A DNA stretch of 64,000 bases from Trichobilharzia szidati (taxonomy: Eukaryota > Platyhelminthes > Trematoda > Strigeidida > Schistosomatidae). The translations under genes and the position numbers were made by a program. The stretch is taken from NCBI GenBank assembly GCA_944472155.2, contig OX235274.1, forward strand, positions 40,422,052 to 40,486,051, in the 5' to 3' direction. The notes under the pieces were generated by a model. That model did no database searches and was not told where the DNA came from. It worked only from the letters and a program-made list of their open reading frames with translations. Below, one piece after another: positions 11,662-23,619 of this stretch (position 1 is its first letter; every line of letters starts with the position of its first letter).

Positions 11662-12161
11662 NNNNNNNNNNNNNNNNNNNNNNNNNNNNNNNNNNNNNNN
11701 NNNNNNNNNNNNNNNNNNNNNNNNNNNNNNNNNNNNNNNNNNNNNNNNNNNNNNNNNNNNNNNNNNNNNNNNNNNNNNNNNNNNNNNNNNNNNNNNNNNN
11801 NNNNNNNNNNNNNNNNNNNNNNNNNNNNNNNNNNNNNNNNNNNNNNNNNNNNNNNNNNNNNNNNNNNNNNNNNNNNNNNNNNNNNNNNNNNNNNNNNNNN
11901 NNNNNNNNNNNNNNNNNNNNNNNNNNNNNNNNNNNNNNNNNNNNNNNNNNNNNNNNNNNNNNNNNNNNNNNNNNNNNNNNNNNNNNNNNNNNNNNNNNNN
12001 NNNNNNNNNNNNNNNNNNNNNNNNNNNNNNNNNNNNNNNNNNNNNNNNNNNNNNNNNNNNNNNNNNNNNNNNNNNNNNNNNNNNNNNNNNNNNNNNNNNN
12101 NNNNNNNNNNNNNNNNNNNNNNNNNNNNNNNNNNNNNNNNNNNNNNNNNNNNNNNNNNNNN
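11662..12161. other. assembly gap (500 N)
   Basis: Exactly 500 N. The flanks belong to different elements in opposite orientation (minus LINE-D left, plus PLE-B right), so the true content and length are unknown. Confidence 1.
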
Positions 12162-12163
12162 GA

Positions 12164-13360
12164 CCGAAAATTTGGATACGCTACATAGATGATACATTCG
12201 TGATAATCAAAAGAGAAAACTTAGACAATACCCACAACATAATAAACAACACCTTCAACGACATCAAATTCACAAGAGAGGAAGAATATAAAAACAAAAT
12301 CCCATTCTTAGACGTCTTAATCAAACGAACAACTACAGGAAAATTAGAAACCCAAGTATACAGAAAACCAACGCACACGGATCAAATACTCAATTACAAC
12401 AGTAACAACCCAACATCACACAAAATTAGCTGCATACGTACATTGTTCAAGAGAGCCAGGACTCATTGCAGCACTCCCGCCTTGAGGAAAATTGAAGAAA
12501 ATCATCTTATGGACGTCTTCCAAAGAAATGGATACCCACGAAACTTCATCAAAAGACATCTACCCCCAGCTCAACCAACCAAATCAAAGGCCACCAGCGA
12601 AAACACAAAGAAAGTCGTCCTACCATATATAAAAGATATCTCCGAAATCACTGCAAGACTATTCAAACCTTTTGGAATCGATGTCGCTCATAAACCAACA
12701 AAGTCACTACACTCAGTTCTATGTAAGCCAAAGGACTCAACTGCAAAAGAAGACAAAACTAACGTCATCTACAAGATAAATTGCAACGACTGCGACAAAC
12801 ATTACATTGGTCAAAGTGGACGCCCTCTTCGTCTTCGCATTCACGAACACAAACTAGCTGTCAAAAGACACGACATACACTCCCTCATATCACTACATGC
12901 AGACAACCACGGGCACCAATTCGACTGGGACAATGTTCAAATCTTAGACAAAGGGAACTGCAAAAATGCCAGAGAATTCCTAGAGGCCTGGTATTCAAAA
13001 GAATCAGCAATCAATAGACACATAGAGATTGACAAAATATACCAATCCATACGAAGAAATTCACACAAAAACAAAGTCAAACTTCAGGTCAAGGAAACAG
13101 TCAACACCAAAACAAGTGAACTAGAAAGTGAGAAGTCACACAAAAACAACCAATCACGTTCAAGGTTAGCAGAAGGAATGACTAACGACATTCAGACCAA
13201 AGAAGCAGCCAGCACCGAGACAAGCAAACTAGGGGATGAAATGTCACACGAAAACAACCAATCACGTTCAAGGTTACTAGAAGAGATGACTAATAAACTC
13301 ATAGAGAATTCTAAAAGCTCACTTCACATCGAAGTATGCGCTGAAGATGTTGCTCAGTAG
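12164..13360 (+). CDS. PLE-B reverse transcriptase / GIY-YIG endonuclease, 5' end missing
   Basis: Best preserved PLE reading frame in the window: uninterrupted from the gap edge to the stop at 13360 (about 398 codons). It begins within the RT at RYIDDTFVI, the catalytic motif C (12182-12202), followed by thumb-region blocks (IPFLDVL, YRKPTHTDQ, NGYPRNFIKRH). The C-terminal GIY-YIG endonuclease starts at VIYKINCNDCDKHYIGQSGR (12762-12821): a CNDC zinc-like pair, YIGQ, the catalytic-type arginine RIHEHK, then HGHQFDWDNVQIL. The tail is charged and repetitive (two ENNQSRSRL/KNNQSRSRL units). PLEs replicate by target-primed reverse transcription using this endonuclease. Whether a complete, active copy exists depends on what lies in the gap. 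Confidence 0.9.
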   Translation, partial: PKIWIRYIDDTFVIIKRENLDNTHNIINNTFNDIKFTREEEYKNKIPFLDVLIKRTTTGKLETQVYRKPTHTDQILNYNSNNPTSHKISCIRTLFKRARTHCSTPALRKIEENHLMDVFQRNGYPRNFIKRHLPPAQPTKSKATSENTKKVVLPYIKDISEITARLFKPFGIDVAHKPTKSLHSVLCKPKDSTAKEDKTNVIYKINCNDCDKHYIGQSGRPLRLRIHEHKLAVKRHDIHSLISLHADNHGHQFDWDNVQILDKGNCKNAREFLEAWYSKESAINRHIEIDKIYQSIRRNSHKNKVKLQVKETVNTKTSELESEKSHKNNQSRSRLAEGMTNDIQTKEAASTETSKLGDEMSHENNQSRSRLLEEMTNKLIENSKSSLHIEVCAEDVAQ

Positions 13361-13445
13361 AGCAATGAAAGCTTCGCAACCAAACCATCCAGCTAAGAGA
13401 ACACAACCACACCAAAATCATCCACCTGAGCTACAAATCTTCTCT
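13361..13445 (+). mobile_element. PLE-B 3' untranslated end
   Basis: The sequence after the stop, with gcaatgaaagcttcgcaacc and ccagctaagagaacacaacc, recurs in minus copies at 43720-43560 and 52260-52050 and defines the family 3' end. Confidence 0.65.
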
Positions 13446-14080
13446 ATTATATCTAAGGTTTACACACAATACTTTTAACACTACTAATAGTGCTGTCTGT
13501 TTGACGAGCTGTCTGAATTTCGATGGTTGTCACAGTTACAACAATAATACTATGGCGCTGATGATACTGACAAGACTTTTTAAGTAGTATATCACGATTT
13601 TTGGTGTTTTGCAAAAATATCGAAGAATAGCGGAGGCATGGATTAAATGGAGAAGAGGAGAAATCAGATATCCTTATGAAACGACGTATAGAAAAAAATG
13701 AAAGGAAGGCAAAAGATGAACAATATGGGGAACATGTGCAAATACTGATTTTAATGTAAGGCGTAAATATTTCGCAGTATTTATGCATCAAGTTGCCAAT
13801 AAACAATTCCGTTACCATAGACTATCGTGTTTTCCTGTTACACTACTGTAATGGGTCTTGCTAATGTGTTCTCTCTCGTGTAAATTGTGTAGTTGGTAAT
13901 TAGCGCGGAAATCACTTCTTAATTCAATTATAAAAACAGTACAGTTCCATAACGTCGCTATTTTTCACGGACTCCATATTACTGTAAGGTAAGCTTTCAA
14001 TTTACAAGAGGGACAAGTAAAACAGCATGGGAGATTACAAATTCCTAGTATTTATTAAAAATTTTCGAAACCGGTAAATA
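13446..14080. other. no confident feature; charged plus-strand frame at 13640-13770
   Basis: A plus-strand frame around 13660-13760 is rich in Lys, Arg and Glu and could be an exon fragment, but no clean acceptor and donor pair supports it. Confidence 0.2.
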
Positions 14081-14084
14081 ATAC

Positions 14085-14438
14085 TGTGGTGAGCGATGGC
14101 TGCGAATAAGCCAAAATTGTAGACAACAATTTACGTCAATGTTTACGTTCCCTATCGGCGTTATGAGAAAAAACAATAAGAAAGCTTAACCTTGAAGAAC
14201 TCAACAACCAATCACAGCAGACTTTGTGTGGGCGGATGTGATTCGCAGCTACATGGCCTAACTTTTTAAGAAACGGCAATAAAGAAATGACAGAATAACC
14301 TTCAGTAAGAGAAACCAATCAGAAAACGTTGCTTCTCTGCTAACAATAATGAATAATAATGTACATAAAAATTTATAAATATCTGTTGATTTTCTCAATA
14401 AACGATGTGTTGCCTAGCCCTTGTCTTCTGTCGTTACA
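14085..14438 (+). mobile_element. solo LTR, family L1, 4 bp target duplication
   Basis: Begins TGTGGTGAG and ends GTTACA, flanked by atac at 14081-14084 and 14439-14442. It contains a TATA-like tataaatatc (about 14376) and a CAATAAA poly(A) signal (about 14397), so orientation is plus. Related copies: 48262-48470, and the interrupted copy 36728-36787 with 40022-40320. Confidence 0.85.
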
Positions 14439-14454
14439 ATACTACTCGCAGTAA

Positions 14455-14630
14455 TGACTAACTTCCTTTAAGCATGGTTGTTATGATTTGCCTTGTTGAT
14501 GACCTCGGGAAGCTAAGAACCAATGGCTAAAAACTGTTGGTGATCTGACTAAAAGTCGCTGTCGATGGCGTGGATGCATTCACTGTCTGTGATCTCCCAT
14601 ATTTATTATTATTATTAAAACACTAACTTA
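14455..14630 (+). mobile_element. LINE-D 3' end
   Basis: Plus frame with NQWLKTVGDLTKSRCRWRG and a CIHCL terminus, then an (att)n tail at 14600-14617. The same C-terminal block is seen at 54950-55030. Confidence 0.65.
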
Positions 14631-14634
14631 GCAC

Positions 14635-14915
14635 ATTATGGGCACCAACAGATGTGCCATACGGAAAAAATGTCACAGTTTGTACGACGGCTGCGATACT
14701 ACCTGAACGCCCAGACCAAAACAGGTGGCTGTCTTAAGGGACCACCTATCCTGTTTGAACTTTTGACTTGAAATCTGATCCATAAGGCAACGAAGCGACG
14801 TCCCCATGGTTTCCAGGGATCAAAATGGCTTCATACGCTATTTGATCCCTTCGTGTCCTGGCGCCTATGTACTCCACAGGTTTGTAATTAGGGTTTTCCG
14901 ACTCTCCTAGACAAA
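14635..14915. other. unassigned sequence
   Basis: Somewhat GC-richer than its surroundings but not recognised. Confidence 0.3.
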
Positions 14916-14924
14916 CCAGAATGC

Positions 14925-15165
14925 GTACTAGTCCAGTTATAAACGCCAGACGTTTGTATTCGTTGTTTCCCTTTTGTGAGCGAATTTCTCGCCACGCGAA
15001 ACCAGTAAATAGAACTTACTTGGCAGAAGCTATGAACACTTGGCTATATGAGAGTTTTTCGCGCGCGAGAGAGAGAGACAGAAGTCTACCCACCAGTCTC
15101 TGTGTTCAGAAAAAGTTTGTTCAACCTCTCTCCCTCCCTTGGCCTTCATCCCCAACTTAAAATAG
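14925..15165 (+). mobile_element. PLE-C fragment, C-terminus
   Basis: Ends with SLCVQKKFVQPLSLPW and a stop at 15160, the diagnostic C-terminal motif of PLE-C. The upstream GIY-YIG region is unrecognisable. Confidence 0.55.
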
Positions 15166-15289
15166 TTATATGCCACGGCGACACCTGATAACTGTAAATA
15201 TTATCTTATTATTTTATTTTTTTTATTTGTAGTGCTAACTGTATTATCAATATTGTGCTGTGCTGTTAATTATTTAATTCAATTCAGAT

Positions 15290-15530
15290 TTTCCCGTCAA
15301 CTGATTGGACCGAAGTGCTTGGTCTCAGGTTGACATTTCGGCTCCTTGTGCAGATGTTTCGACGATGTCTGGTCGTGTAACTTGAAGTCAATTGGTGGAT
15401 GATGACTATCAGCGGAATCTAGAATGCACGTTTCGTCCCATTCCGGACTCGTCACTGGATGTACCTGCATTCCGCAGTGAGCGATGGTGTTCCTACCAGC
15501 GAGGCTCGGACCCAATGTCCATAGTTTTAA
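15290..15530 (-). mobile_element. Smα-like repeat with decayed hammerhead
   Basis: On the minus strand: ggtacatccagtgacgagtc, then gggacgaaacgtgcattc. Compared with the active Smα form the invariant C before TGA is missing, while GAAAC and the ATCCAG stem I strand remain. Confidence 0.65.
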
Positions 15531-16234
15531 ACGCTGTGCTGTAGTTGTTTAACTCAATCTCGGCTTCGCAATTTATTATTATTATTATATTATCTAACTG
15601 CTGTGTGACGATTGTTATTTTCCCCTCTACCCCAACTAGTATGCACATTCTACCTATACATATTCTACCTATACACTCACCGTTGCCTAGATTATATAAA
15701 CACTTAAATGGATTTATCTTTATTATTATTATTATGATCACTTTGATTGTTATCCATTACTTTATATCCCTGAACTCTGATCGTATATTTTGTTAACCAC
15801 ATTAATTTAAATGCCAATTACTACTAATATTTCATTATGTAAATGTAAAGCCTGATGATAATTTACCGAAAATATGTATTTGCTTAAAAGGGTGTTCCAT
15901 AATTATCATTATAGGGAATATTTAAATTAGAAAACAATATGCTACTTACTGTGCTGTTTCGTTCAGAATTTTGTGCTTGTGGAGTGCTGTGCTGACTCTG
16001 TTGAAATCGTTTGCAAGTTGCTGACTGAGGTCTAGATGCCTAAAATATTCGGGAATTTTGTTTTATTTATTCAGGAAAAGTATGGTATGATAAAAATTCA
16101 AAAATATTATATTTGAAAAATATGATGAAACTGAAGGCAGACTTTTATGACAAATCAAAATTTCAACAAATAATTATCGCTATTTTGAATTTACTGAACA
16201 ATCGCAAGGGTACACACTGTTCTTTTCACAACCA

Positions 16235-17315
16235 CTTCAAATTCTATGTTCGAGAAATAAGGATACATTGTCTAATTTTGCCTCCACTACGTTTATCTAA
16301 TGGTTTCATTGCTTCTGTGGAGCTAGTTACATTCGATATAGAATTAGAAATGCTCATGACAGAATTTCCGAACATCATCCTGCATGATTAAGTAATGGAC
16401 AAACAAGAATAATTCGTAGCTCTGTTTTAGCACACATTGCAGACAGTGAGCACAATATTGATATTAATACAACATTTAAAGTCATTTATCTCATTCCGAC
16501 TAATATCAGTTTTGAAAACATTTACTTCCCGATACGAATTTAAAACAAGCAATAAAGGTTAATAAAGCAGGATTTAATGAATTCATCAAATACATAGGTC
16601 GTACGGAAAGGCGATTGTCTACTCGCATGATGGAGCTCTTGCCAAAATGGTTGAGAACAGCTGAATGTAAAGTGCCAAAAATCTCAATAACAAAACATCT
16701 CGTGGACTATGGACATGATATCGACGCTGTCAAGTCATTCACCATTGTCAGCAGACAGAGAAACAGGGAGATGCTTGCAATTGCAGAGGTTTGTGCAATT
16801 CGAGTTTACAAACCAGGTCTCTGTGTACAAAAGGAGATGGTCGTGACTCTGAATCTACCATGGTAATACGTTTTACTTATTATTCTACCTCTTATTATTA
16901 TTATTCTTGATTCATTTAAAAATATCCTTTATCTGTAGGATTATCTTAACTCACTTCAACACTATTATTATTATTGTCATTATAACTATTACTATTGACA
17001 TCACTCTGTTTGCAATTCTTGTTATATTCTTTAATGTCTAATTGTTTATCTAAGTGATGCAATTGAAGCGTAATGCAATTCATCTTAATTTTGATCTCCC
17101 ATACTCTCTCTCCCCTTATCTAATTGAACATGACCTAGAAATCATTCGCACCTGTCTTTCTGAATGACTAATTCAATGTAGTTTGTTTACTTATCAGTTT
17201 TATATCTCACAATTTCAAAAGTATATATATCCGTGTATGTTGAGTACTCAGCTGACGAGTTCTACCGAAATTTCATGAATTCATTAAATCGTGCTTTACT
17301 AACCTTTATTGCTTC
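16235..17315 (+). mobile_element. PLE-C copies with terminal inverted repeat
   Basis: Two successive plus-strand GIY-YIG remnants: one at about 16300-16530 (FCGASYIRYRIRNAHDRISEHH, then RSSVLAHIADSEH) and a better one at 16593-16866 (YIGRTERRLSTRM, HLVDYGHDIDAVKSFTI, LCVQKEMVVTLNLPW, stop). Sequence 16541-16586 is repeated in inverted orientation at 17268-17315 (caagcaataaaggttaataa against ttactaacctttattgctt), bracketing the second unit as expected for a PLE with an inverted terminal piece. Confidence 0.7.
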
Positions 17316-17339
17316 TTTTATATCAGTTTTACTTCACGA

Positions 17340-17470
17340 GTTCGTCTTCTATATGCAGCTAACACTACCAGTATCCACCTAATGAAGCCAAAACCTGTGT
17401 GTTCAGAAGAAGTTCGTGGAGCCACTTTCCTTACGTTGGCTATCATTATATGGATGTAAAAACCTGACAG
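17340..17470 (+). mobile_element. PLE-C fragment
   Basis: Encodes LCVQKKFVEPLSLRW near 17398-17440, the PLE-C C-terminus, without the domain upstream. Confidence 0.5.
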
Positions 17471-18029
17471 TTCCGCCCTCCCACTAAGCCTTTCACAAAT
17501 TATCTTCGTTCTTACTATTTTATTATTCTGACTATTTCATCTGTATTTCAAAATAATGGATACTGAACAAAGAGTATTCTTTTCTATAACTTCATCACCA
17601 GGCTCTACAGTTACGTGTATACATTATATTGAATGAATGAATTAGTGTTATGAACAACACTGATGTTGTTTAAATAACATCGAATCAATAATATTGATAG
17701 ATTACAGCTGAATAGCATCAACATAAAATAAGTTGAATGTCAGAAAAATTAGGAAAGATAATATTACAAATTCATGAATTTATAGTCTCTACTGAAGGCT
17801 GGCCAGGGCAATAGTAGGGGCTGGACTTGTTTCTTTTGAACACAGAGCACTGATTTATTACGTAATCAATTTGGGCATTTGTTTATTTAGTAATTACTTC
17901 ACTTACTTTTCCGAAATTATGCATTATGTAATCCACTTGTTCAATTTTTTCAAATACTTCTACACTTTAATTGTTTGCACTAATTTTTAAAAATTAATTA
18001 TTACCCCCTTGAAAAATTAATGTTAACAA

Positions 18030-18170
18030 ACTTATCATCATTAGATTGGTGAATTTCTGTATTGTACTAAAGTTGCTATACATATAAATATATGACTAAA
18101 TAGAGCCACAGATGAGAATGTAATTGAAAAGTAAATACTTCTTCGCTCAATCCTTCAAACTTGACAATGT
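18030..18170 (+). repeat. solo PLE-C terminal repeat
   Basis: Sequence gagccacagatgagaatgta then ttcttcgctcaatcc matches the terminal repeats at 28079-28236 and 28964-29122. Confidence 0.5.
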
Positions 18171-18769
18171 TATTATAAAATTCACGTTATTCCAAGTTCT
18201 TTTGTTACCATTCAAGTAGACACAAAAGTTACATATTTTACAATGACCTCAAGCGGTTTTCTTTACACCACAGATGAGCGGTGAACCTACACATAAGCCA
18301 CACAGGTTCATATTCACTGTAAATTTATGTAAAAGAACACAGCATGGGCCTGAGCTTTTGGATAACCAGTGCCTCAGCTATTCCTAGATGCCTTAATTTC
18401 ACTCCCTTTGATAGGTTTGATCGGATCTTGCATGTGACTTCGAAGGACTTTTGAAATGAAACTGAATGTCTTGAATTAAGCATATTTTCTGTTACCGAAC
18501 TGTATATACCCCTGAGTTCTCCCTTTGAAAACCATGCTGCTTAGTGTTTCCAACAGCGTTTTACAAGACAAAAGTATTTGTTCAATAATTCTCAACTTCC
18601 AACATTTTCTAAATTATTCGTTATTGAAACCAAATCACATTTGGATAAAATAAGATTTAATGTGGACTTTATTTCTGTGCTACGGGTTAGTACGGCATGA
18701 AAAATAGGAAATTATCCGACGGGTTTATTGAGTAAACTCAAAGTAATATTTAGGCATATGTTGGAGGAT
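18171..18769. other. no assignable feature
   Basis: AT-rich, no recognisable motif. Confidence 0.35.
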
Positions 18770-19130
18770 TTTATCATGAACTGACATCAGTTAGAGAACC
18801 ACTGAAAAATCTGGAGGGAGTGCTGGATTGCTGTATCGCCAGCCTAGTTCGAAACTCCTTAGCAGTACGCACCCGCTGGGTTTCGAACCCGGGGCCTTCC
18901 GGATAGACAAGGCCACCTCGTAGACCATTAAGGCACTTGGACCCGCCAATCCAATGACCCATAAATTCTAACTTCGATCAATTCATGGCATAGCGCAACC
19001 ACTTCGCAATGTCTTCTTCGATGAGATACTGCCTCATCTTCAACCTGCTGCGCCCTACTGGTCACGGCTCCCTACTAGAACCCCAGATCACTGCTTGAAT
19101 AGGGCCAGTTGTTAGTGAGCATTAGATTAA
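18770..19130 (-). mobile_element. SINE-A copy
   Basis: Minus-strand tRNA-derived SINE: gggtttcgaacccgggg (B-box, 18878), ccattaaggcacttgg (A-box, 18927), non-tRNA head to the family terminus. Confidence 0.75.
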
Positions 19131-19132
19131 TT

Positions 19133-19353
19133 TTCAAGTATTGGTTTTTTAAGAATTTTGTTTGACTGGTTGGAGGGTTTCATCATGAGCTGGCATCATT
19201 TGAAGAACCATTGGAAAACCTGATGAAGAGTCCCAAACTAGGACAAAACAGCTATCCAGTACTCTCCAGTTTTCCAATGGTTCTCTAACCGATGTCAGCT
19301 CATGATGAAATCCTCCAACAAATCAAACAAAATCCCTAAAAAACGAGTACTTT
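19133..19353. repeat. SINE-A fold-back around a hammerhead-like core
   Basis: Arms of about 88 bp (19133-19222 and 19266-19353) are near reverse complements. The roughly 45 nt loop contains CTGATGA (19220-19226) and aggacaaaac. G12 of the hammerhead GAAA has become A. Confidence 0.7.
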
Positions 19354-19359
19354 AAAATT

Positions 19360-20720
19360 TAGGCATTTGTTTTAAAAAATCCCATTTAAAAAGAAATCAA
19401 CTACTTCAGGGAAAATGGAAATGTGCGGTTTATTCAACAGTTTCGATTGCCAAATCAATGATGACATTTTTGAATTTAATTAAAAATTACATGTATTTGT
19501 TAGCTGCCAAAGGGTGATAAAATTTACGGCTAAACTGAAACATAACTTTAACATTAATCTCCATCATGTAAAGCTAGAACAAGGAGTGGTGATGAGACTT
19601 TACTAGCTGACTGCTATTCTTCAACTATCTGAAGGACAAGATCTTTCAGTCAGCCAACTATATGTTGTGTGTATACCAGATCACCTGCTCCTGTGAAGCT
19701 AGGCTGATAAGTTTTCCGATGAGCGCTCTGTTCAAAATGAGGCAATAACACTACCCTATTTGGTTATGCAGAGTTAGAGGCGATTTAAACTATTTTGATG
19801 ATTTTATCTTAACAACCTTTTCATTTACAGTTACCACCATGGCGAAAAAAATAACCTGCAAAATAAGTGCTTCCCCGCCACATGTGTATCGTTGAAGCTT
19901 CAGCCAATGAAAATACAGAAACCTGAGCTTTTTATACAAAAGAAAAGTGTTCAATCACTCCTCTTTTCATTGTCTTAATGCTTCAGTGTTAAAAAAGATC
20001 CTTCTGCTTTATATACCCAACACGATTCATCTGTTTTGTTTTATTATGTAACTCCTTATCTATTAAGATTCAGCTTTATTGATACCCGCCCAGAGACCCA
20101 TTTTTTCACGATTCCCTTCTGTCAACAACCTTACATTAAAGCTACTTGTTATGGATGTACTTTAAATGTAAAATTATGAGACACAATCAGCTTTAGTAAA
20201 TGAAATCATCAAAAATAGAGTCTCTCCTCTGAATCATGTGTTTTCTTTTCCCAACATGTCTTAATTGCGGTGGGGAGGAGATTTCCATGAATTTCAGAAG
20301 TCACTTAAGTACATAACTGATTACTACCGGAAAGCGAAATTGATGCATAGAAACCGTAAATATTTTAAATTGGAGATAATCTTCAAGTTGATAGTTACCT
20401 ACCTGACCAATAAGAACAAGATTTTGTAAACTTCTTGAATTAATAAACGATGATGATGATGTTGTTGGACGACATGTTTTATTCTTTTCGTACTTTTTTT
20501 GAATTAAATCGATTCGTTTAAGTTCCTTTGGAAAATATGAGAAGAAGAAAACTAGTTCGAATATGTATACATAATAGATATCAAATAAGAAATAAAGTCA
20601 GCTAGCTAGCTAGCTAGACAGTGAGTATTAAATAATCTGCACCAGTCAGCTTCATACTCAACAATCTACCTTTAATCTCAGCTGAATTTCTTACATATCA
20701 GATTTTCTTCACCTTCGACC
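19360..20720. other. no confident gene
   Basis: Mostly AT-rich. A short (agct)n run at about 20600-20616 is the only simple repeat. Confidence 0.35.
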
Positions 20721-20724
20721 ACGA

Positions 20725-20950
20725 ATTGATATCAGCTGGAGAATCCTTGAGCATGCTTTGTAACCAGAAGGTGTTGGGTTCAAATCCCATTGGGTGCGTA
20801 CTGCATCTGATGAGCTCCAAACTCGGACGAAATAGCTGTCCAGTACTCCAATAGTGGTTTCCAATGGTTCTCCAACTGACACTAATTCATGTTCGGACTT
20901 GAAACAAATTGAATCCCTATAAACTAACTCTTGAAAATTAAATTTGAATA
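20725..20950 (+). mobile_element. SINE-A copy with intact hammerhead core string
   Basis: B-box gggttcaaatccc (20775). CTGATGAG begins at 20807 and ggacGAAAT has GAAA at 20829-20832. The 5' tRNA part is truncated. Confidence 0.7.
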
Positions 20951-21097
20951 TTTTCACAAATACCTGATGACAGTCCAGAGTGCGAAGAGTGGTCCGATAC
21001 TTAAGGCTTTCTTGCTACTACTTTTCCTCATTTCTTAAGCAATACGTCTTACATTTTTCAATTCCATCTTTTAGTAAAGATCGTAAATGTATTTGTT

Positions 21098-21335
21098 GTG
21101 CCGCCACTCGGTAGTTCAATGGTCCACGCATATGCTGTGGGTTCCAATCCCAGCTAACGCAGTCTCCTCACTCTCGTCTAGTACACTAACTCATAATAAG
21201 TCCGAAAATGACTAAAGAATGGGCATGGGGCTAGCACTCCAATCCGTAAAAGTAACACAACCCCATTATGAGGACTTCCAAATCTTGTAGCCCCATATTT
21301 CACTCGTGAATCAAGGAATTAAATAAGCAAACGTT
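21098..21335 (+). mobile_element. SINE-C copy
   Basis: tRNA-like head (gccgccactcggtagttcaa, gggttccaatccc) and a 3' end gtagccccatatttcactcg that again resembles the RTE tail. Confidence 0.65.
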
Positions 21336-21729
21336 TTTGTCTGTATTTTTTATTTCTCCTGACTTTTAAGGACACGTAAGTCAGTACAGCAATATCTTTT
21401 CGTAGCTTCACTCCAAAGTTGTACAATTATTTCGGGATCTATATGTTCAGCATTAATTGACAACAAAGGTAAGAGGTTGTTGTCAGTTAGTCACAGGATA
21501 AATCAAAGCGTATAAGAAATAACAATGCGAGAAAATTAGTGAATAATCTTAAGCAGTCAAGAGAGGGTTGACAATTAATTAGTCAAGTGAAGGATTATCA
21601 TTAGGAAATAATTTATAGAAAATATGAGAAAAAAGGATTTAAAATAAGTAACGTAAAATAAAATAAAAAGACTACATAGAGTTTATTATGCAATAATTCC
21701 GGAAAACAAAAGCTGACAATAAGGCAACA

Positions 21730-22720
21730 GTAGTAAAAGAAGTTGGATAAGACGTTTCTGAACACAAACTTCCAGCTTTTCCTTATGGATTGCTAGAGCT
21801 TCGGCTGGATGAATGAAGAGAAGAAGTACGGCTTGATCTTTCCTAATTTATAACTCTGTATGAGTTTTTTTACTGATGCAGTGTCATCAAAATTAGTGAT
21901 GTGTTCCAGAGTTAAGCTGTTGACTGTTCTGTATTCTCCTTTCGACAGCCATGCTTACAGGTGTTCCTGAGCGCTTCTAGACAATGTCCTGCTTGTACAG
22001 CCTATTTACTTAACAGAAGTAAGTGGACTGGTGAATACACACTGAAATTACAATTCGGTGAAGAAGAGTAGGTCTAGAGATCCAGTGAGGAACATCCTTA
22101 GAATTCCTTTGGACAGACGGCTTCGGAGAACTTCACTACTTGTGGGTGTCTGCCTTGAATTTCAGATTTACAATTCTTGTTTCTTCAGAACAACCCAGTT
22201 TCACTGAGTGTCCCTTCTTTCTCTGTAAACATTAGTCGATGAAAGAGGGCTGGATATCAATCCTTGATTAGAGTGCTTCCGAAGGATGCTCATTTCTTAC
22301 TCCATGTATCTTCATTGCATATGCTACACATTTTCATCCCAAGAAAAGTAATGAGATTACTTTTTCTGCTTTTTGGGACAAAACAGTGAACGTTTTTCAG
22401 CTGTTCATTCCATTTCGGCTAGTGGTAAACTGATTTTTGTAGAATTTTATCTAATTATCTTGAAAGCTGGACATTTAGAAAAGATAATTTATCTTCCAAG
22501 GATGGAGAAGCGCGGCTGAATTTCACTTAGGTTAATATTTTTATGGATAGCAATAAAGAAATCATCTATGTATCGCTCGTAAACTTTGAACTGATTGATA
22601 GTCTACTGGACGCTTATGAACTGAAGGTACGTTATGAAGCAGTTGGAGAGTTAAGAAACAAATGAAGAGCCCATTGCTATACCATTTTTATTTTTTCAGT
22701 ATACTTTACTTTTGAATAAG
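21730..22720 (-). mobile_element. PLE-C pseudogene: RT and GIY-YIG
   Basis: Minus strand in order: MGS near 22665, RYIDDFFIAI with the YIDD catalytic motif (about 22590-22560), then a GIY-YIG remnant YIGCTSRTLSRSAQEHL near 22000-21950, and a C-terminus with VCVQKRLIQ near 21765. Many stops and frame changes. Confidence 0.65.
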
Positions 22721-23107
22721 AGCTGGGCTTTAATGTGCAGTTTTACAGAACGCAGATGTACCTTGCTGGTTACAGCTGACAAACATAAAAACTAGCTGAA
22801 AGGCTTATTTCCCACTACCTCATTCTAACACCTAGAGAAACATTACAAACCACTACAGAAATCAGAATTGTTGTTTAAATTAGGTTAGTTGTCATTTTAT
22901 TAATTTCTTCTGTAGGCTTCCACTGACACATTACTTATGGTCTTGTGATCAACTAAAATATAATCCCAAAGTTCTACTTATACATTACACTCAAATCTTT
23001 TCATGTGACTGCAACTTTTAGTAGTTCATTACACGATTTTACGCTGTTCATAGATGATTGGAAATAATGAAGTACAATGAATTCATTCTGCATGCTTCTC
23101 AGGGGAA

Positions 23108-23290
23108 CTTTAGTGGTTCGTTCGTAGAATACTCGCTAACTACGTATGTTGTCCATCCAATGCACTCCTAAACCTCGCCTGCCTTACCAGTCAGTAGTTA
23201 ACGTGATAAATAGGGGACGTTAGATGTGAAGTTAGCGAACTCCACTCTGTAAAAATGATACTACCGCTACTGAAACCTCGAAACTGTCTC
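23108..23290 (+). mobile_element. SINE-C copy
   Basis: Collinear with the other SINE-C copies (ttcgtagaatactcgctaac, atgcactcctaaacctcgcc, taccgctactgaaacctcga). The B-box is decayed. Confidence 0.55.
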
Positions 23291-23619
23291 GGAGAGGCTT
23301 CGTATGCTTTTGGAAGTGTGTGGGCTACCCACACTGTAGGAGTTGATTGATTCTTCGGGTACCTGAAACAGAAAGAGGGTTAGTGTTGTGTGACCGCAGA
23401 GCTTAGGGTACAACTGCTTGAGGTCGGTCACACACGGCCTGTGTGAACTGGTTTCTGGGATTGGTTCCATATTAGTAAACTTCCCTTCGGTTACGGACCA
23501 CCGTAGGGTAAGTTGGGATGTACAATTTTCGAGGTCGACCTTTTCTAACCCCCTCTCTCCAGAGTGGAGAGATAGCATAGCTGGCATGCTGGTCATCTGA
23601 GGGAAACACCTCAATGCTG

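Noticed and set aside
11556..12197. Long open frames across the N gap on both strands
   Set aside because: They consist of X residues from the 500 N and carry no information.
13640..13770. Lys/Arg/Glu-rich plus frame as a host exon
   Set aside because: No convincing splice acceptor or donor and no recognised homology.
15545..15796. ORF with poly-Ile runs
   Set aside because: Produced by (att)n simple repeats on both strands.
17253..17285. CTGACGAG...CGAAAT as a hammerhead in PLE-C
   Set aside because: The core strings are present but neither stem I nor a stem II of more than about one pair can be drawn.
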